In this document: in pieces, positions 36,192 through 45,106 of the stretch
How the letters are laid out: each line of letters starts with the position of its first letter
Numbering within the stretch: position 1 is the stretch's first letter
Source: Sphingobium yanoikuyae
GTDB lineage: Bacteria > Pseudomonadota > Alphaproteobacteria > Sphingomonadales > Sphingomonadaceae
Reading direction: 5' to 3'
Assembly: GCF_034424525.1 (NCBI RefSeq)
Contig: NZ_CP139979.1
Location: 4,363,501-4,427,500, forward strand
Length of the DNA stretch: 64,000 nucleotides
Program-made: the position numbers and the translations under genes
Notes under the pieces: generated by a model
The model's input: only the letters and a program-made list of their open reading frames with translations
Databases searched by the model: none
What the model was told of the DNA's origin: nothing

Positions 36192-36217
36192 TGTCAAGAC
36201 GATAGGGTTCCCTATCG
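36192..36217. promoter_or_regulatory. Palindrome and possible promoter between tolB and pal
   Basis: CGATAGGG-TT-CCCTATCG at 36200-36217 is a near-perfect palindrome. Directly beside it on the minus strand is a perfect -35 hexamer TTGACA (36197 to 36192) directed at pal; no convincing -10 was seen. The 119-bp tolB-pal gap is unusual in an otherwise tight operon. Confidence 0.45.
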
Positions 36218-36238
36218 CGTCGAAAAGCTGTGGAAAAC

Positions 36239-37573
36239 TTATGGCAGCAACGGACCCCAGGCCGGGTCGGAGCCGCTGAGCGGCGTCGGGATGCGCCGTT
36301 CGTTCACGCCGGTCAGGTCGACCTGCCACACCTGGCTGCTGCCCTGGCGGCCCGGCGTGGTGCGGAAAAATTGCAGCACGCGGCCATTGGGCGACCAGGT
36401 CGGCTGCTCGTCCTGCCAGCCATTGGTCAGGATGCGCTCATTGTCGCCGCTCGGCGTCATCACCGCGATCTTGAAATCGCCCGACAGCTTGGTGAAGGCG
36501 ATCAGGTCGCCGCGCGGGCTCCATTCGGGCGTCGCATAGCGGCCGCCGCCATGGCTGATGCGGCGCTGGTTCGACCCGTCGGCATTCATCACATAGATTT
36601 GCTGTCCGCCCGACCGGTCGCTTTCGAACACGATCTGGCGGCCATCGGGCGAATAGGAACCGCCGACATCGATGCCCGGCGAATTGGTCAGCCGCACCGG
36701 CGCGCCGCCCTGGGCGGACACGCGATAGATATCGGTATTGCCCGACACCGCCATCGAGAACAGGATGTTGCGGCCATCGGGCGACCAGCGCGGCGCGAAG
36801 GTCGTGTTGTTGCTTTCGGTCACCAGCCGCTGCTGCCCGGTGCCGATGTCATAGACATAGATGCGCACCCGGCTGCCCAGATAGCTCACATAGACGATCG
36901 ACTTGTAATCGGGCGAAAAGCGCGGGGTCAGGGCGATCGACTGGCCATTGGTGATGAAGCGGTGGTTGGCGCCGTCGGAATCCATGATGGCGAGGCGCTT
37001 GACGCGGTTATCCTTGGGGCCGCTCTCGGCGATATAGGCGATGCGGCTGTCGAAGAAGGGGCTCTCGCCCGACAGCCGGGCATAGATGGCGTCGGCGCAT
37101 TTATGCGCGGCGCGGCGCCAGTCGCGCGGCGCGACGACATAGCCCTGGCGCGTCAGTTCCTGCTTCAGCGCGACGTCATAAAGGTAGCAGCCCACGGTGA
37201 TGTCGGCCTCGCCGCCGGTGGTGCGGACAAAGCCCTGCACCAGCGCCTGATAGGCACCCCATTTGTCATAGACCGGGTTGGTCACTTCCGGGAAAGCGAG
37301 CGCGGGCATGCCGGCCGGGCCGGACGGATCGAACAGGCCCGATCCTTTAAGGTCGGTGGCGATCACCTCGGCGATCTTGCGGCCCAGTTCATTGGCGGTG
37401 CCGGCCGGGGTCGCCACATCCTGCTGCGCCGGCAGCGCGGGCACCGCGATCTTCAAATTGCTGTCGATATCGCCGGTCACGTCGACCGACAGCTGCGCCA
37501 GCGCGGGCATGGTGGTGAAGGCGAGCAGGGCGGCGGTCGCCGCTGCCAGGCGGCGGAGCAGGGTCGTCGTCAT
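36239..37573 (-). CDS. tolB: Tol-Pal system periplasmic protein TolB
   Basis: Periplasmic beta-propeller that links Pal to the inner-membrane TolQRA motor. A signal peptide (LLAFTTMPALAQ) precedes an alpha/beta N-terminal domain and a six-bladed propeller with repeated SPDGR and ADGSNQRRIS-type WD40-like motifs. It is 444 residues, normal for the family. The start overlaps the tolA stop by four bases. Confidence 0.96.
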   Translation of the reverse strand: MTTTLLRRLAAATAALLAFTTMPALAQLSVDVTGDIDSNLKIAVPALPAQQDVATPAGTANELGRKIAEVIATDLKGSGLFDPSGPAGMPALAFPEVTNPVYDKWGAYQALVQGFVRTTGGEADITVGCYLYDVALKQELTRQGYVVAPRDWRRAAHKCADAIYARLSGESPFFDSRIAYIAESGPKDNRVKRLAIMDSDGANHRFITNGQSIALTPRFSPDYKSIVYVSYLGSRVRIYVYDIGTGQQRLVTESNNTTFAPRWSPDGRNILFSMAVSGNTDIYRVSAQGGAPVRLTNSPGIDVGGSYSPDGRQIVFESDRSGGQQIYVMNADGSNQRRISHGGGRYATPEWSPRGDLIAFTKLSGDFKIAVMTPSGDNERILTNGWQDEQPTWSPNGRVLQFFRTTPGRQGSSQVWQVDLTGVNERRIPTPLSGSDPAWGPLLP

Positions 37574-38541
37574 CGGGTCAGCCTCGCGTCAAAGCGGAGT
37601 GGCCGCAGCCATTTCCATTGTTCATAATATTCGGGCGGCAAATTGCGGAAGGGCGATGCCAGTTTGACCGCCTGGATCGCGCGTTCCGCATGCAGCTTGG
37701 CCTGGGGCCGGTTGCTGGCGGTGACGCCCAGCTGGTCGATCACTTCGGGCGTACCGATCACCGCGCCATTCTTGTCCAGCCGCACTTCCAGCAGGGTGAC
37801 CAGCTGGTCGGCATCCGCGCCTGACGGCGGGCGCCAGTTGGGCTTGAGCTGCCGGCGAATCTCGGCGTCGAGCGCCGCCTTCTGCTGTGGCCCCATCGCG
37901 GCAGCCTGCGGTGCGGCGGCCGGTTTGCGCGGCGCGTCGGCACTGGTGTCGATCCCTTTGAGGAAATCATTGCCCAGCAGCGATCCCTTGGGCTTGGCCG
38001 CGGCCTTGCCTGATCCCGATGCCGCGGCCGGCTTTGCGGCTTTGGGCGCGGGCTTGGCGCTCGCCTTGGCGGGCGCGGCGGCCGCCGCCTTGGGTTTCTC
38101 CGGCGCCGGCTTCGCCCTGGGCTTTTCCGCCGGCTTTTCGGGTGCCGGCTTGGGCTTGGGCGCCGCCTTGGGCGTTTCCTTCTTCGGCGGCGTTGGCTTC
38201 GGCTTGGGCGGCGCGGGCTTCGCGACTTCCTTGGGCGGGACCGGCTTTGGTTTGGGCGGCGCCGGGGTCGGCTCGGGCACGGGGGCCGGCTCGGGCTGGG
38301 CGGCGGGCGCAGCGTCCTCGGTCGGGCCCTTCTCAGGCGCGACGCTGGGCGGTGGCGGCTCGGTCGAGATGCGCGGTGCGGTCGACTGCAGCGCCACTTC
38401 GTCCACCAGGCTGACATCCATTGGCGGGCTGTTCAGCTTCAGCGGATTGGGCGTCGCCAGGAACCCGGCCGACAGCAGGCCGAACAGCAGGACATGTCCT
38501 GCCGTCGCAACGCCAAGGCCGATTTTTTCCGCGCGTTCCAT
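37570..38541 (-). CDS. tolA: Cell-envelope integrity protein TolA
   Basis: Inner-membrane anchored, periplasm-spanning protein that couples the TolQR motor to Pal/TolB. One transmembrane helix (about 10-30) is followed by a long low-complexity Pro/Lys/Ala linker (about 60-200) and a TonB/TolA-like C-terminal domain (about 220-323) with EIRRQLKPNWRPPSGADADQ and LLEVRLDKNGAV. The repeats and length vary widely in this family. Its place between tolR and tolB confirms it. Confidence 0.92.
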   Translation of the reverse strand: MERAEKIGLGVATAGHVLLFGLLSAGFLATPNPLKLNSPPMDVSLVDEVALQSTAPRISTEPPPPSVAPEKGPTEDAAPAAQPEPAPVPEPTPAPPKPKPVPPKEVAKPAPPKPKPTPPKKETPKAAPKPKPAPEKPAEKPRAKPAPEKPKAAAAAPAKASAKPAPKAAKPAAASGSGKAAAKPKGSLLGNDFLKGIDTSADAPRKPAAAPQAAAMGPQQKAALDAEIRRQLKPNWRPPSGADADQLVTLLEVRLDKNGAVIGTPEVIDQLGVTASNRPQAKLHAERAIQAVKLASPFRNLPPEYYEQWKWLRPLRFDARLTR

Positions 38542-38559
38542 CGGTTTGACCTATGGCCC

Positions 38560-39029
<470 letters not shown>

Positions 39030-39030
<1 letters not shown>

Positions 39031-39749
39031 CAGCGTTGGGCCTCAAGTTCGCGACTCAAGGTCGCATAGAAGCCGTCGGCAAAGCGGTTGAGGCGCGATT
39101 CCATCCGGTTGATGCCATGGCTGAACCGGTTGTAGGCGATCACCGCCGGGATGGCGGCGAACAGGCCGATCGCGGTCGCGAACAAGGCCTCGGCAATGCC
39201 CGGCGCGACGACGGCGAGCGAGCTGTTCTGCGCCGCGGCGATCGAGGTGAAGGCGCGCATGATGCCCCAGACGGTGCCGAACAGGCCGACGAAGGGGGCA
39301 ACCGAACCGACCGTCGCCAGGATGTTCAGCCGGTCCGACAGCCGGTCGACCTCGGCCGCGATCGTGCTCGACATGCTGGTCGCCAGCCGGTCGCGCGTGC
39401 CGTCGCGGTCGATCACCTTCTGCGCGGTGGAGCGGCGCCATTCGGTGACGCCGGCGGCCATCACCTTGGCGGCCGGGAATTCGGCCTTGCCGCGGGCTTC
39501 ATAGAAGCGGTCGATATCGTCCGCCTTCCAGAAATCCGCCTCGAACGCGCGGCTCTGCTTGCTCGCCTTGCGCAGGGTGAAGCTGAAGCCGATGATGATC
39601 GCCCAGGTCCAGATGCTGGCCAGCAACAGGCCCAGCATCACCCCCTTCACGACGATGTCGGCCTGCAGGAACAGGGCGAGCGGCGAAATGGTGGCGGCGT
39701 CGGCAGCGGCGCCAACGGCGGCGCCGACGTCAGGCATGGACAGGTTCAT
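39030..39749 (-). CDS. tolQ: TolQ, MotA/ExbB-family proton-channel subunit
   Basis: Three-helix inner-membrane protein forming the proton channel of the Tol system. The conserved region VGSVAPFVGLFGTVWGIMRA and ATAIGLFAAIPAVIAYN are typical. It is 239 residues with the cytoplasmic loop between helices 1 and 2. The start overlaps the ybgC stop by four bases. Confidence 0.96.
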
Positions 39750-40216
39750 GGGTGGATGTCTTCCCCTCGCATCAAACGGCTGAAAATCTCGATCCAGGGG
39801 CGCGGCTGGCGCTGCGGTCGTCCCTGGGGTGTCAGATAGGCGACGGTGATGACGCCGTCGGTCAATATGTCCTCGCCGCGCATGACTCTTTGCTGAATGA
39901 CGCAGCTGGCGGCCCGCACCTCCATCACCTGGCTGACGACCATCAGGTCATCGTCCAGCCGGGCGGGGCGGCGATAGGCGAGTTTCAGGTCGGTGACGGC
40001 ATAGACGCCTTCGCCGCCTTCATGATTGGCGCGCTGGTCGATGCCGGCGATCCGCAGCATGTCGGACCGGGCGCGCTCCATATAGCGCAGATAATTGGCG
40101 TGATAGACCAGCCCCGACAGGTCCGTATCCTCGAAATAGATGCGCAGCGGGAAATGATGCACGGCGGCGATGAACCGTCCGGATGCGGGCGCTGGCAGGG
40201 GATCGGCAAGGGGCAT
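39746..40216 (-). CDS. ybgC: Tol-Pal-associated acyl-CoA thioesterase
   Basis: Hot-dog-fold thioesterase acting on short acyl-CoAs or acyl carrier protein, typically the first gene of tol operons. YFEDTDLSGLVYHANYLRYMERAR contains the catalytic Asp of the YbgC/4-hydroxybenzoyl-CoA family (shown here as a family segment at about residues 29-52). It is 156 residues, starting with an N-terminal extension of about 20 residues. The promoter of the operon should lie in 40217-40383, a gap shared with the divergent dehydrogenase gene. Confidence 0.93.
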   Translation of the reverse strand: MPLADPLPAPASGRFIAAVHHFPLRIYFEDTDLSGLVYHANYLRYMERARSDMLRIAGIDQRANHEGGEGVYAVTDLKLAYRRPARLDDDLMVVSQVMEVRAASCVIQQRVMRGEDILTDGVITVAYLTPQGRPQRQPRPWIEIFSRLMRGEDIHP

Positions 40217-40383
40217 GGGCGGCTATTAAGCATGGCGTGCGGTTCGCGCAAAGGCGGAAAATCGCGCGGGCGAACCATCCATCCGTCGCGATGGCCCGTT
40301 CGCCGCCCGCGAAGGGGCTTGGCGCGCGGCCTTACTTGTCGGTAGGGGTGACTGGAACGAACATTTGGTGAGGAGAATGGGAC

Positions 40384-41262
40384 ATGACCGACATAAAGAC
40401 CGTGGGCGTGATCGGCGCCGGCCAGATGGGGGCGGGCATTGCCCAGGTCGCCGCCCAGGCCGGCTATGACGTGATCCTGTCCGACATCGACCTGCCCCGC
40501 GCCGAAAAGGGCAAGGCCGGCATCGCCAAGCTGCTGGCCCGCGCGGTCGAAAAGGAAAAGATCGGCCAGGCCGACGCCGATGCCGCGCTCGCCCGCATCA
40601 CCCCGGTCGGCGAGATCGCGCCGCTCGCCGGCGCCCAGCTGGTGATCGAGGCCGCGACCGAGCGGGAAGAGGTCAAGCGCACCATCTTCACCAATGTCGG
40701 CAAGATCCTGGCGCCCGGCGCCATCCTCGCCACCAACACCTCGTCGATCCCGATCACCCGCCTCGCCCAGGCCGCGCCCGATGCCAGCCGCTTCGTTGGC
40801 GTCCATTTCTTCAATCCGGTGCCCGTGATGGTGCTGGTCGAGGTCATTCGCGGCCTTGCCACCTCGCCCGAGACGGTCGCCGCGGTCGAGGGTTTCGCCG
40901 CGAAGGTCGGCAAGACCACGGTCCATGCCTTCGATGCGCCCGGCTTCGTCGTGAACCGCATCCTGCTGCCGATGCTGAACGAGGCGGTGTTCGTGCTGGG
41001 TGAGGGCGTCGGCAGCGTCACCGACATCGATCAGGGTTGCAAGCTGGGTCTCAACCATCCGATGGGGCCGCTGACCCTGCTCGACTTCGTCGGCCTCGAC
41101 ACCGCGCTCGAAATCCTCAACGTCTTCCTCACCACCACCGGCGATCCCAAATATCGTCCGGCGCCGCTGCTGGTCAAATATGTCGAGGCTGGCTGGTATG
41201 GCCGCAAGACCGGCAGGGGCTTCTATGATTATTCGGGTCCGGAACCCGTCCCGACCCGCTAA
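40384..41262 (+). CDS. 3-hydroxybutyryl-CoA dehydrogenase
   Basis: NAD(P)+-dependent oxidation of 3-hydroxyacyl-CoA (short chain) in the cytoplasm. The N-terminus [19 protein letters not shown] is the dinucleotide motif. The catalytic His-Glu pair sits in [18 protein letters not shown], and the C-terminal domain holds [16 protein letters not shown]. It is 292 residues, standard for Hbd/PaaH proteins. GAGGAG precedes the ATG. A role in polyhydroxybutyrate or fatty-acid turnover is inference. Confidence 0.94.
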   Translation: MTDIKTVGVIGAGQMGAGIAQVAAQAGYDVILSDIDLPRAEKGKAGIAKLLARAVEKEKIGQADADAALARITPVGEIAPLAGAQLVIEAATEREEVKRTIFTNVGKILAPGAILATNTSSIPITRLAQAAPDASRFVGVHFFNPVPVMVLVEVIRGLATSPETVAAVEGFAAKVGKTTVHAFDAPGFVVNRILLPMLNEAVFVLGEGVGSVTDIDQGCKLGLNHPMGPLTLLDFVGLDTALEILNVFLTTTGDPKYRPAPLLVKYVEAGWYGRKTGRGFYDYSGPEPVPTR

Positions 41263-41274
41263 ACCTATCAGGTG

Positions 41275-41293
41275 GGGCGGCGCCGTGCCGCCC
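41275..41293. terminator. Hairpin between convergent hbd-like gene and pspF
   Basis: GGGCGGC-GCCGT-GCCGCCC, a seven-pair GC stem in the 30-bp gap. It may end both transcripts, but there is no T run. Confidence 0.5.
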
Positions 41294-42324
41294 TATCCCG
41301 CGCTCAGCCCATGTTTCTTCATGCAGTGGCGCAACTGGTCATAGGTCAGGCCCAGCCCCTTGGCGGTCGCGCGCTGATTATAGCGGAACCGTTCCAGCGC
41401 CGCCCGCACGATCGCCGCCTCATGCGCGTCGACCGCCGATTTGAGGTCGGTGACATCGCCATGGCCGTTCATCACCGATGCGGTCACCGGTGCCGGTGCC
41501 GCATTTTCCGCTGACGGCGCGGCGGCTCCCGGCATCAGCGGGCGCGGTTTCCAGGGCGAGGCGAAGGGGTCGAACACAATGGATGAGATCGGCCGCCCCG
41601 GCTCGGGCCAGCGATACACCGCCCGTTCCACCACATTGCGCAGTTCGCGCACATTGCCCGGCCAGCCATGGCCTTCCAGTTCGGCCGCGCAGGCGGCGGA
41701 GAAGCCCGGCCATTGCGGCCAGTTGAGTTCCGCTGCCATGCGCCGGCCGAAATGGTCGGCCAATACCGTTATGTCGCCTTCGCGCGCGCGCAGCGGCGGC
41801 AGGGTGATGACCTCGAAGCTCAGCCGGTCCAGCAGATCGGGGCGGAAGCGCCCGGCATCGGCGGCGGCGGGCAGATCCTCGTTGGTCGCCGCGACGATGC
41901 GGACATCGACCATCACCGGCCGCGACGACCCGATCCGTGTCACTTCGCCATATTCGATCACGCGCAGCAGCCGCTCCTGCGCCGCCATCGACAATGTGCC
42001 CAGCTCGTCCAGGAACAGGGTGCCGCCATCGGCCTCCTCGAACCGGCCCGGCCGTGCCTTGGTCGCGCCGGTGAAGGCGCCCTGCTCATGGCCGAACAAT
42101 TCCGCCTCGATCAGCGTCTCGGGCAGGGCAGCGCAGTTCATCACGATCAGCGGCTCGCCCCAGCGCGGCGACAGATGATGCAGGCGCTCGGCGATCAGCT
42201 CCTTGCCGGTGCCGCGTTCGCCGATCACCAGCACCGGGCGATTGAGTTCGGCGGCCCGCCCGGCCAGTTCGACGGCGTCGAGAAAGGCCAGCGACTGGCC
42301 GACAAACTGGGTATTTTTCTCCAT
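41293..42324 (-). CDS. pspF: Phage-shock sigma-54 activator PspF
   Basis: AAA+ enhancer-binding protein that activates the psp operon with sigma-54. It lacks an N-terminal receiver domain, as PspF does. Walker A GERGTGKE at residues 35-42, the sigma-54 loop GAFTGATKAR, Walker B GGTLFLDELG and a Fis-type C-terminal helix-turn-helix (ATAKGLGLTYDQLRHCMKKH) are visible. ATG at 42324 (MEKNTQFVGQS) aligns with known PspF starts; 42351 is the alternative. It is divergent from pspA, where PspA normally inhibits it. Confidence 0.93.
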   Translation of the reverse strand: MEKNTQFVGQSLAFLDAVELAGRAAELNRPVLVIGERGTGKELIAERLHHLSPRWGEPLIVMNCAALPETLIEAELFGHEQGAFTGATKARPGRFEEADGGTLFLDELGTLSMAAQERLLRVIEYGEVTRIGSSRPVMVDVRIVAATNEDLPAAADAGRFRPDLLDRLSFEVITLPPLRAREGDITVLADHFGRRMAAELNWPQWPGFSAACAAELEGHGWPGNVRELRNVVERAVYRWPEPGRPISSIVFDPFASPWKPRPLMPGAAAPSAENAAPAPVTASVMNGHGDVTDLKSAVDAHEAAIVRAALERFRYNQRATAKGLGLTYDQLRHCMKKHGLSAG

Positions 42325-42425
42325 GCGCCAAAATATGGGGAAATTTCCCAACTATCAGCAAGCGAAATCTTTGCGCAGTCGTGCCAAATCATCAAAAAAT
42401 GGCTGTTTTCTGCGCTTTTCGAAAA

Positions 42426-42442
42426 TTGGCACGGCCTCTGCA
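42426..42442 (+). promoter_or_regulatory. Sigma-54 promoter of the psp operon
   Basis: TTGGCACG-GCCT-CTGCA: the -24 TGGCAC and -12 CTGC (consensus TTGC) elements have the required five-base spacing. It lies 70 bases before the small psp ORF and downstream of the divergent pspF start. PspF binding sites should lie in about 42330-42415. Confidence 0.88.
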
Positions 42443-42511
42443 ATGTTGGGAACGAAGCCGCTGCACAGACAGGCGGCACCTTTAGAAGGCCAGGTTCAAG
42501 GAGTGTTGAAG

Positions 42512-42685
42512 ATGGAAAAGAACAGCAACAGCATTCGCGAAATCGGTCAGCTGATGTCGGTCGCCATTGCCGCCGTCCTGTTCGGATCGACCATGATCCT
42601 TTCGGCGGTCGGCCCGGCCCGCGCCAGCGAAGCCCCGGTCCTCGCGACCCAGGATACCCCCGCGACCCTGCGCTATCTGGCGTAA
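42512..42685 (+). CDS. Small exported or membrane peptide at the head of the psp operon
   Basis: A 57-residue peptide starting MEKNSNSIREIGQLM, preceded by a good AAGGAG eight bases before the ATG. It has one hydrophobic stretch (about 15-35) and a possible signal-peptidase site ARA-SEAP around residue 38, leaving a tail of about 19 residues. It is the first gene after the sigma-54 promoter, before pspA. No known domain is recognised. Strong ribosome site and position argue that it is real. Confidence 0.7.
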   Translation: MEKNSNSIREIGQLMSVAIAAVLFGSTMILSAVGPARASEAPVLATQDTPATLRYLA

Positions 42686-42699
42686 GGCCGCACGACCCA

Positions 42700-42737
42700 G
42701 GCCGGGGCGGAAATGCCCCCTCTCGTCCGCCCCGGCC
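42700..42737 (+). promoter_or_regulatory. Strong RNA hairpin between the small psp peptide and pspA
   Basis: GGCCGGGGCGGA at 42700-42711 pairs perfectly with TCCGCCCCGGCC at 42726-42737 across a 14-base loop. No T run follows, so it is probably a processing, stabilising or attenuating element in the psp message rather than a full terminator. Confidence 0.6.
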
Positions 42738-42769
42738 CCCTTGAAGAGAAGACCAGGAGCACCGTTAAA

Positions 42770-43438
42770 ATGGGTATTTTCTCCCGCACCCGAGACATCA
42801 TCGCCGCCAATGTCACCGACCTGCTCGACAAGGCCGAAGACCCGGCGAAGATGATCCGCATGATCATCCTCGAAATGGAGGAGACGCTGGTCGAGGTGCG
42901 CGCGTCCGCCGCCCGCACGATCGCCGACCAGAAGGAAATGCGTCGCCACATCGGCAAGCTGCAGGCGCTGCAGGATGGCTGGACCGAAAAGGCACAGCTT
43001 GCCCTCAGCAAGGACCGCGAGGACCTCGCCAAGGCTGCCCTGGTCGAACGCCAGAAGGCCGCCGACATGGCCGAGCATCTCTCCCACGAGATCGAGGTGC
43101 TGGACGAGGCGCTGAAGGCGTCGGAAGAGGATATCGCCAAGCTGCAGGGCAAGCTGCGCGAGGCGCGTGCCCGCCAGAACAGCCTGGTCAGCCGCATGGA
43201 AAGCGCGCAGAACCGCCTGCGGGTGCGTGAAGCCTATGCCGGCGAGAAGGTCAACGAAGCCTTTGCCCGCTTCGACATGCTCGAACGCCGCGTCGACATG
43301 GCCGAAGGCCGCGCCGATGCCATGGGTCTGGGCGCGCAGCCCAAGACGCTGGAAGAGGAAATCGCGGAACTGAAGTCGGCCGACAAGGTCGATGCCGATC
43401 TCGCCGCGCTCAAGGCCAGCATGAACAAGGGAGCCTGA
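42770..43438 (+). CDS. pspA: Phage-shock protein A
   Basis: ESCRT-III-like coiled-coil protein that binds stressed inner membrane and restrains PspF. The N-terminal amphipathic helix MGIFSRTRDIIAANVTDLLD and the following EDPAKMIRMIILEMEETLVE are typical. The rest is alpha-helical coiled coil. It is 222 residues (E. coli PspA 222). AGGAG precedes the ATG at 42770. It begins a string of closely spaced genes that runs to 45340. Confidence 0.96.
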   Translation: MGIFSRTRDIIAANVTDLLDKAEDPAKMIRMIILEMEETLVEVRASAARTIADQKEMRRHIGKLQALQDGWTEKAQLALSKDREDLAKAALVERQKAADMAEHLSHEIEVLDEALKASEEDIAKLQGKLREARARQNSLVSRMESAQNRLRVREAYAGEKVNEAFARFDMLERRVDMAEGRADAMGLGAQPKTLEEEIAELKSADKVDADLAALKASMNKGA

Positions 43439-43442
43439 TCCC

Positions 43443-43709
43443 ATGGAAGACGTCTTCTTGCCTATCATGGTCTGCGGCATGCTGTTCATCGGCATGCCCT
43501 GGCTGATCTTCCACTATGTCACCAAGTGGAAGCAGGCGCCCAAGATCACCGACGAGGATGAGCGGCTGCTGGATGAACTCCACCTGCTCGCCCGCCGTCT
43601 CGAAGACAGGCTGCAGACGGTCGAACGGATCGTCGCAGCCGACAATCCCGACTTCCGCCCGCAACGTCCGGCACAGGACGATAATTACGACTTCGACCGG
43701 AGGAACTGA
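43443..43709 (+). CDS. pspB: Phage-shock protein B
   Basis: Small inner-membrane protein that, with PspC, senses envelope stress and recruits PspA. It has one N-terminal transmembrane helix (FLPIMVCGMLFIGMPWLIFH) followed by a cytoplasmic coiled coil (about 36-65, LLARRLEDRLQTVERIV). It is 88 residues, slightly longer than E. coli PspB. It starts four bases after the pspA stop. Confidence 0.92.
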   Translation: MEDVFLPIMVCGMLFIGMPWLIFHYVTKWKQAPKITDEDERLLDELHLLARRLEDRLQTVERIVAADNPDFRPQRPAQDDNYDFDRRN

Positions 43710-43710
43710 C

Positions 43711-44091
43711 ATGAGCGCCCGCCGCACCAAATTCTATCTCGACAAGCAGAATGGCAAGTGGATGGGCGTGTGCTCCGGCATCGCCGACTATACTGGGATC
43801 GACGTGGTCTGGGTCCGGGTCGGCGCGGTGCTGGTGACCCTCATGGGCGCCTTCCCCTGGACGCTGATCGCCTATTTCGCCGCCGCCTATTTCGCCGATG
43901 CCAAGCCCCAGGGCCTTTATTCGGATCGGGACGACGAGAAATTCTGGCAGGGCGTGCGCACCAATCCGGCGCGCTCCACCCGCGACGTCCGCTCCAAGTT
44001 CCGCGACATCGACCGCCGCCTCGCCGACATCGAGGTCTATTATACCAGCCGCAACACGCGCCTCGCCGACGAGATCGACAGCCTGCGCTGA
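43711..44091 (+). CDS. pspC: Phage-shock protein C
   Basis: PspC-domain membrane sensor. The N-terminal motif FYLDKQNGKWMGVCSGIADY and VVWVRVGAVLVTL are diagnostic, with a hydrophobic segment to about residue 68. The C-terminal part (about 90-126) is a coiled coil, DIDRRLADIEVYY...LADEIDSLR, like the tails of the small proteins that follow. It is 126 residues. GGAGG precedes the ATG, two bases after pspB. Confidence 0.94.
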   Translation: MSARRTKFYLDKQNGKWMGVCSGIADYTGIDVVWVRVGAVLVTLMGAFPWTLIAYFAAAYFADAKPQGLYSDRDDEKFWQGVRTNPARSTRDVRSKFRDIDRRLADIEVYYTSRNTRLADEIDSLR

Positions 44092-44133
44092 AGCATAGCC
44101 AGGACCGGGCAGCAATAACGGGGAGTTAAGGCC

Positions 44134-44424
44134 ATGAATTTCGCAGGACCGACCTTCGTTCTGGCCATCATCGCCATGTCGACGCTGGGCTGGATGTTCA
44201 CCACCTGGGTCCGTGCCCGCCATGGTTATCCGGTTGAAAATGAATGGACGGGCACCGTTCATCGAACAGATCCCGACGCCGGTCGAAAAATCGACCTTCT
44301 TTCAAGTGAAAACGAAAAGCTGACTGGCCGCATCAGCCGCCTCGAAGAACGCATCGCAGTCCTCGAACGGATCGCCACCGATCCCGCCGCCCGGACCGCG
44401 CGCGATATCGACGCGCTGCGCTGA
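44134..44424 (+). CDS. Small membrane/coiled-coil protein, PspB-like (1 of 4)
   Basis: A 96-residue protein: one transmembrane helix (about 5-25, ending GWMFTTWVRARHGYPVENEW), a short linker, then a coiled coil RISRLEERIAVLERIATDP and a final RDIDALR. Architecture and the coiled-coil motif match PspB and the next three genes. Segment W-x-FTTW-x-R-x-R-x-GYP-x-EN is shared with the protein at 44453. GGGGAG lies upstream. Function is unknown; a PspB-type partner role is inference. Confidence 0.8.
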   Translation: MNFAGPTFVLAIIAMSTLGWMFTTWVRARHGYPVENEWTGTVHRTDPDAGRKIDLLSSENEKLTGRISRLEERIAVLERIATDPAARTARDIDALR

Positions 44425-44452
44425 CGCTGACCAGGCAAGGGGAGTATAGGAC

Positions 44453-44797
44453 ATGAACAAGACCGACATGGTAGACGCCTTCGTCATGCCCAACCTGCCG
44501 TGGATCATCGGCGGTGGGCTTCTGATCGGGGCGATGGCGATCGGCGGGTGGATCTTCACCACCTGGCTCCGCGTCCGCAACGGTTACCCGCTGGAAAATA
44601 GCTGGGGCAAGGCGGTCTATCCGCAGAAGAATGAGGAACTGGTCGAGCGCATCAAGCTGATCAGCCAGGAAAATGCCCAGCTGCGCGCCGAAATCGGCTC
44701 GATGAAGGATCGCCTCGCGGTGGTCGAGCGGATCGTCACCGATGAAAGCCATCAGCTCAATCGCGAAATCGAGCGGCTGCGCGGCCCGGCGAACTGA
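44453..44797 (+). CDS. Small membrane/coiled-coil protein, PspB-like (2 of 4)
   Basis: A 114-residue paralogue of the preceding protein: transmembrane helix at about 17-37 (WIIGGGLLIGAMAIGGWIFT), GYPLENSWGKAVYP, and coiled coil SMKDRLAVVERIVTDESHQL with ending NREIERLR. The spacing to neighbours is about 28 bases on each side and GGGGAG precedes the start. It lies in the psp operon; no annotated family is recognised. Confidence 0.8.
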   Translation: MNKTDMVDAFVMPNLPWIIGGGLLIGAMAIGGWIFTTWLRVRNGYPLENSWGKAVYPQKNEELVERIKLISQENAQLRAEIGSMKDRLAVVERIVTDESHQLNREIERLRGPAN

Positions 44798-44826
44798 TCG
44801 CCCCGCACGCCCAAGGGAGGACAAAC

Positions 44827-45078
44827 ATGAATCCGTTTGAAATGGTCGTCGCCATCGTCGGGATTACCGCCATCGCCAGCGTCGTCCGGGCCAAATATGG
44901 CGTCGTGCGCCGCCACAAGGGCGAGGATTTCATCCAGCGCGGTCCCGATCCGGAGGCTGAACGCCTCCGCGCCGAAGTGAAGGCGCTCAAGGACCGGGTC
45001 GCCGTGCTGGAACGGCTCGCCACCGACAGTTCGACCGCGCTGGAGCGCGAATTCGAGAAGCTCAAGGACCGCGACTGA
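44827..45078 (+). CDS. Small membrane/coiled-coil protein, PspB-like (3 of 4)
   Basis: An 83-residue protein with a short N-terminal hydrophobic segment (about 5-20, MVVAIVGITAIASVVRA) and a coiled coil AEVKALKDRVAVLERLATDS followed by EREFEKLKDRD. The tail motif matches the two previous proteins and PspB. GGGAGG precedes the ATG. Same orientation and spacing as the rest of the set. Confidence 0.78.
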   Translation: MNPFEMVVAIVGITAIASVVRAKYGVVRRHKGEDFIQRGPDPEAERLRAEVKALKDRVAVLERLATDSSTALEREFEKLKDRD

Positions 45079-45106
45079 TCGCGGCAAAGGACACAGGGAG
45101 GACATC

